From: a bacterium
GTDB taxonomy: Bacteria; Bacillota; Clostridia; Lachnospirales; Lachnospiraceae
DNA: 44,004 nucleotides
Direction: 5' to 3'
Assembly (NCBI GenBank): GCA_028724545.1
Contig: JAQYCU010000060.1
Location: 1-44,004, forward strand
This document shows positions 42,670 to 44,004 of the stretch, piece after piece. How positions within the stretch are numbered: the stretch's first letter is position 1; the number at the start of each line of letters is the position of its first letter. The notes under the pieces are model-generated. The model was given only the letters and a program-made list of their open reading frames with translations, did no database searches and had not been told where the DNA came from. Both the position numbers and the translations under genes were made by a program.

Positions 42670-43884
42670 TTATGCCAATGCTTCTACAGCCTCTTTGATA
42701 ATAGCGACTGCCTTATCACATTCTTCTTCTGTTACGATAAGTGGTGGCACCATACGGATTACGTGTGCACCGATTGCCGTAATCAACAGTTTTCTGTCTA
42801 AGCAGCCGTGTTTTACGTCTACTCCATTAATACTGTCATCAAATTCAACACCAACCAGAAGTCCCTGATGTCTTACTTCTTTTACATGTGGAAGTTTTTC
42901 CAGTTTGGATGCAAAGTAGTCACCGACTTTTTTCGCATTTCCCGCAAGATCTCTGTCCAGAAGTTCATTAACTTCTGCAAGTGCTGCCGCACAGCTTACC
43001 GGATGTCCGCCGAATGTAGTTCCGTGGGAACCTGCCGAAAATGCTTTTGCAACTTCTGCTGTCGCACAGATTGCACCGATCGGCATGCCGCCGCCAAGTG
43101 CTTTCGCCATGGAAACGATATCTGGTTTGATTCCGTAGTTCATATAAGACATTACTGCACCGGTTCTGCACCATCCGGTCTGTACCTCATCGATCAGAAG
43201 AAGCATATCATTCTCATCACAGAATTTACGAAGTCCCTGCATAAATTCCATTGTTGCAGGATGTACACCGCCTTCTCCCTGTACCGGCTCAACCATGATT
43301 GCAATGGTGTTTTCGGTACATGCATCTTTAAATGCCTGCAGATCATTATACGGTGCATAAGAGAATCCGTATGTCATCGGTCCGAAACCAACCTGGCATC
43401 CGTTTCCCGGCTGACCGGTTGCGGACATGGCACCGAAAGTTCTTCCATGGAAGCCCATCTTTGCAGTTACGAGATGGTAACGGTTCGGTCCGTATTTTTC
43501 TATGCCATATTTACGTGCCATTTTGATCATCTCTTCGTTTGCTTCTGTACCGGAGTTCTGATAAAAGATCTTGTCCATGCCGATCGTCTCGCACACTTTC
43601 TCGGCAAGTAATGCCTGCGGAATCGTGTATGGATAGTTGAATGTATGCATGATGTCTTCTACCTGGTCTTTTACCGCTGCCACTACTTTCGGGTTACAGT
43701 TTCCTGCGCTGTTTACTGCAATACCTGCATAAAAGTCAAGATATGGTGTTCCGTTCTCATCATAGATATACATGCCGTCTGCTGTTTCAGCAAGAAAATC
43801 AAAACGCTCATAAGTCTCGATCATATACTTGTTTACTTTGTCTTTGATGTCCTGAAAAGTTAATCCTGTGTCTTTTAATTTCAT
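42670..43884 (-). CDS. class III (ornithine/acetylornithine/GABA-type) aminotransferase
   Basis: 404 residues with GGGGAGGAATCAGCA before the ATG. PLP-binding motifs: NSGTEANEEMIKMARKYG, GFHGRTFGAMSATG, LLLIDEVQTGWCRTG and the Schiff-base Lys in VSMAKALGGGMPIGA. It transfers the delta- or omega-amino group of ornithine, acetylornithine or a similar amine to 2-oxoglutarate. Without arginine genes nearby I cannot choose between ArgD and a catabolic role. Eight GATC sites occur in this gene against one in the preceding 38 kb, and its codon use is somewhat more G/C-ending, so it was probably acquired recently. Confidence 0.93.
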   Translation of the reverse strand: MKLKDTGLTFQDIKDKVNKYMIETYERFDFLAETADGMYIYDENGTPYLDFYAGIAVNSAGNCNPKVVAAVKDQVEDIMHTFNYPYTIPQALLAEKVCETIGMDKIFYQNSGTEANEEMIKMARKYGIEKYGPNRYHLVTAKMGFHGRTFGAMSATGQPGNGCQVGFGPMTYGFSYAPYNDLQAFKDACTENTIAIMVEPVQGEGGVHPATMEFMQGLRKFCDENDMLLLIDEVQTGWCRTGAVMSYMNYGIKPDIVSMAKALGGGMPIGAICATAEVAKAFSAGSHGTTFGGHPVSCAAALAEVNELLDRDLAGNAKKVGDYFASKLEKLPHVKEVRHQGLLVGVEFDDSINGVDVKHGCLDRKLLITAIGAHVIRMVPPLIVTEEECDKAVAIIKEAVEALA

Positions 43885-43917
43885 TGCTGATTCCTCCCCG
43901 CATCCTTAAGATAATAC

Positions 43918-43944
43918 AGAGAACCTGCCACTGGCGGCTTCTCT
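43918..43944 (-). other. stem-loop in the leader of the aminotransferase gene
   Basis: AGAGAA (43918-43923) pairs with TTCTCT (43939-43944), and GCC pairs with GGC inside. It lies about 35 bp before the start codon. The palindrome TTACCGGTAA near the window end (about 43987-43996) may be a separate protein-binding site. Confidence 0.4.
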
Positions 43945-44004
43945 TGCATACTTTGGCATAAAAAAAAAGCAAAAGCAGATTTCCGTTACCGGTAAGCGCC
44001 TTTG

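Noticed and set aside
42808-43611. Plus-strand open frame (267 codons) opposite the aminotransferase
   Set aside because: Cys/His-rich antisense translation of a well-conserved enzyme, with no start signal.

Overview
Organism: the window looks like a chromosome segment of an anaerobic gut Firmicute of the Lachnospiraceae type. The base composition is low G+C, start sites have strong AGGAGG-type ribosome sites, and genes such as veg, SEC-C, DUF368, VanZ, HD-GYP, GH43 and GH5 plus BIG2 and Lys-rich BspA-like leucine-rich repeats sit together. The species is not claimed. Most genes are on the minus strand. | Left end, 1-5.0 kb: an accessory block with a partial DUF5688-like protein, a DUF932 (phage/plasmid-like) protein, a RloA/RloB (AbiL-type) defence pair with its own promoter, and a small XRE-type HTH gene. 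It directly abuts the N-terminal half of a sporulation sigma factor of the SigK type. That half stops just after the conserved AARCI segment, the point where skin elements interrupt sigK in other Firmicutes. I read the block as the end of a sigK-intervening (skin-like) element with defence cargo. Its other end lies outside the window. | 5.0-12.5 kb: a REC-HD-GYP phosphodiesterase, a MYG1-family protein, NADP isocitrate dehydrogenase, ispF with an odd Cys tail, tRNA-Met and tRNA-Val, a VanZ protein, an AI-2E-type transporter and a DUF368 (PopT-type) protein. | 12.7-17.2 kb: a secreted papain-like peptidase with BIG2 repeats, an EamA transporter that overlaps a DEDDh exonuclease tail to tail by 120 bp, and veg. 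| 17.2-21.7 kb: a four-gene signalling operon, in transcription order SEC-C protein, PAS histidine kinase, REC-HD-GYP, CheA-like HPt kinase without a CheW-type domain. | 21.8-34.8 kb: cell wall and plant-polysaccharide functions: a secreted glucosaminidase, LrgA/LrgB, UDP-galactopyranose mutase, a GH43 beta-xylosidase/arabinosidase with a divergent AraC regulator, a secreted LRR protein and two GH5 endoglucanases. The three large secreted proteins share Lys-rich LRR tails. One GH5 and the LRR protein also share an unrecognised beta-rich domain. | 35.0-44.0 kb: CstA with an attenuator-like leader, an XRE-cupin regulator, a 520-bp gene-free stretch with two very large hairpins, then a cytidylate-kinase-like protein, APC permease, iron alcohol dehydrogenase and EamA transporter run, and a class III aminotransferase. 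| Window-wide signal: the tetranucleotide GATC is almost absent between about 4.54 and 42.95 kb. By eye I find one copy, inside the tRNA-Val acceptor stem. I count ten copies in 1-4.54 kb and eight in the aminotransferase gene. This marks both ends as foreign or recently replaced DNA and implies long-term selection against GATC in the host chromosome.
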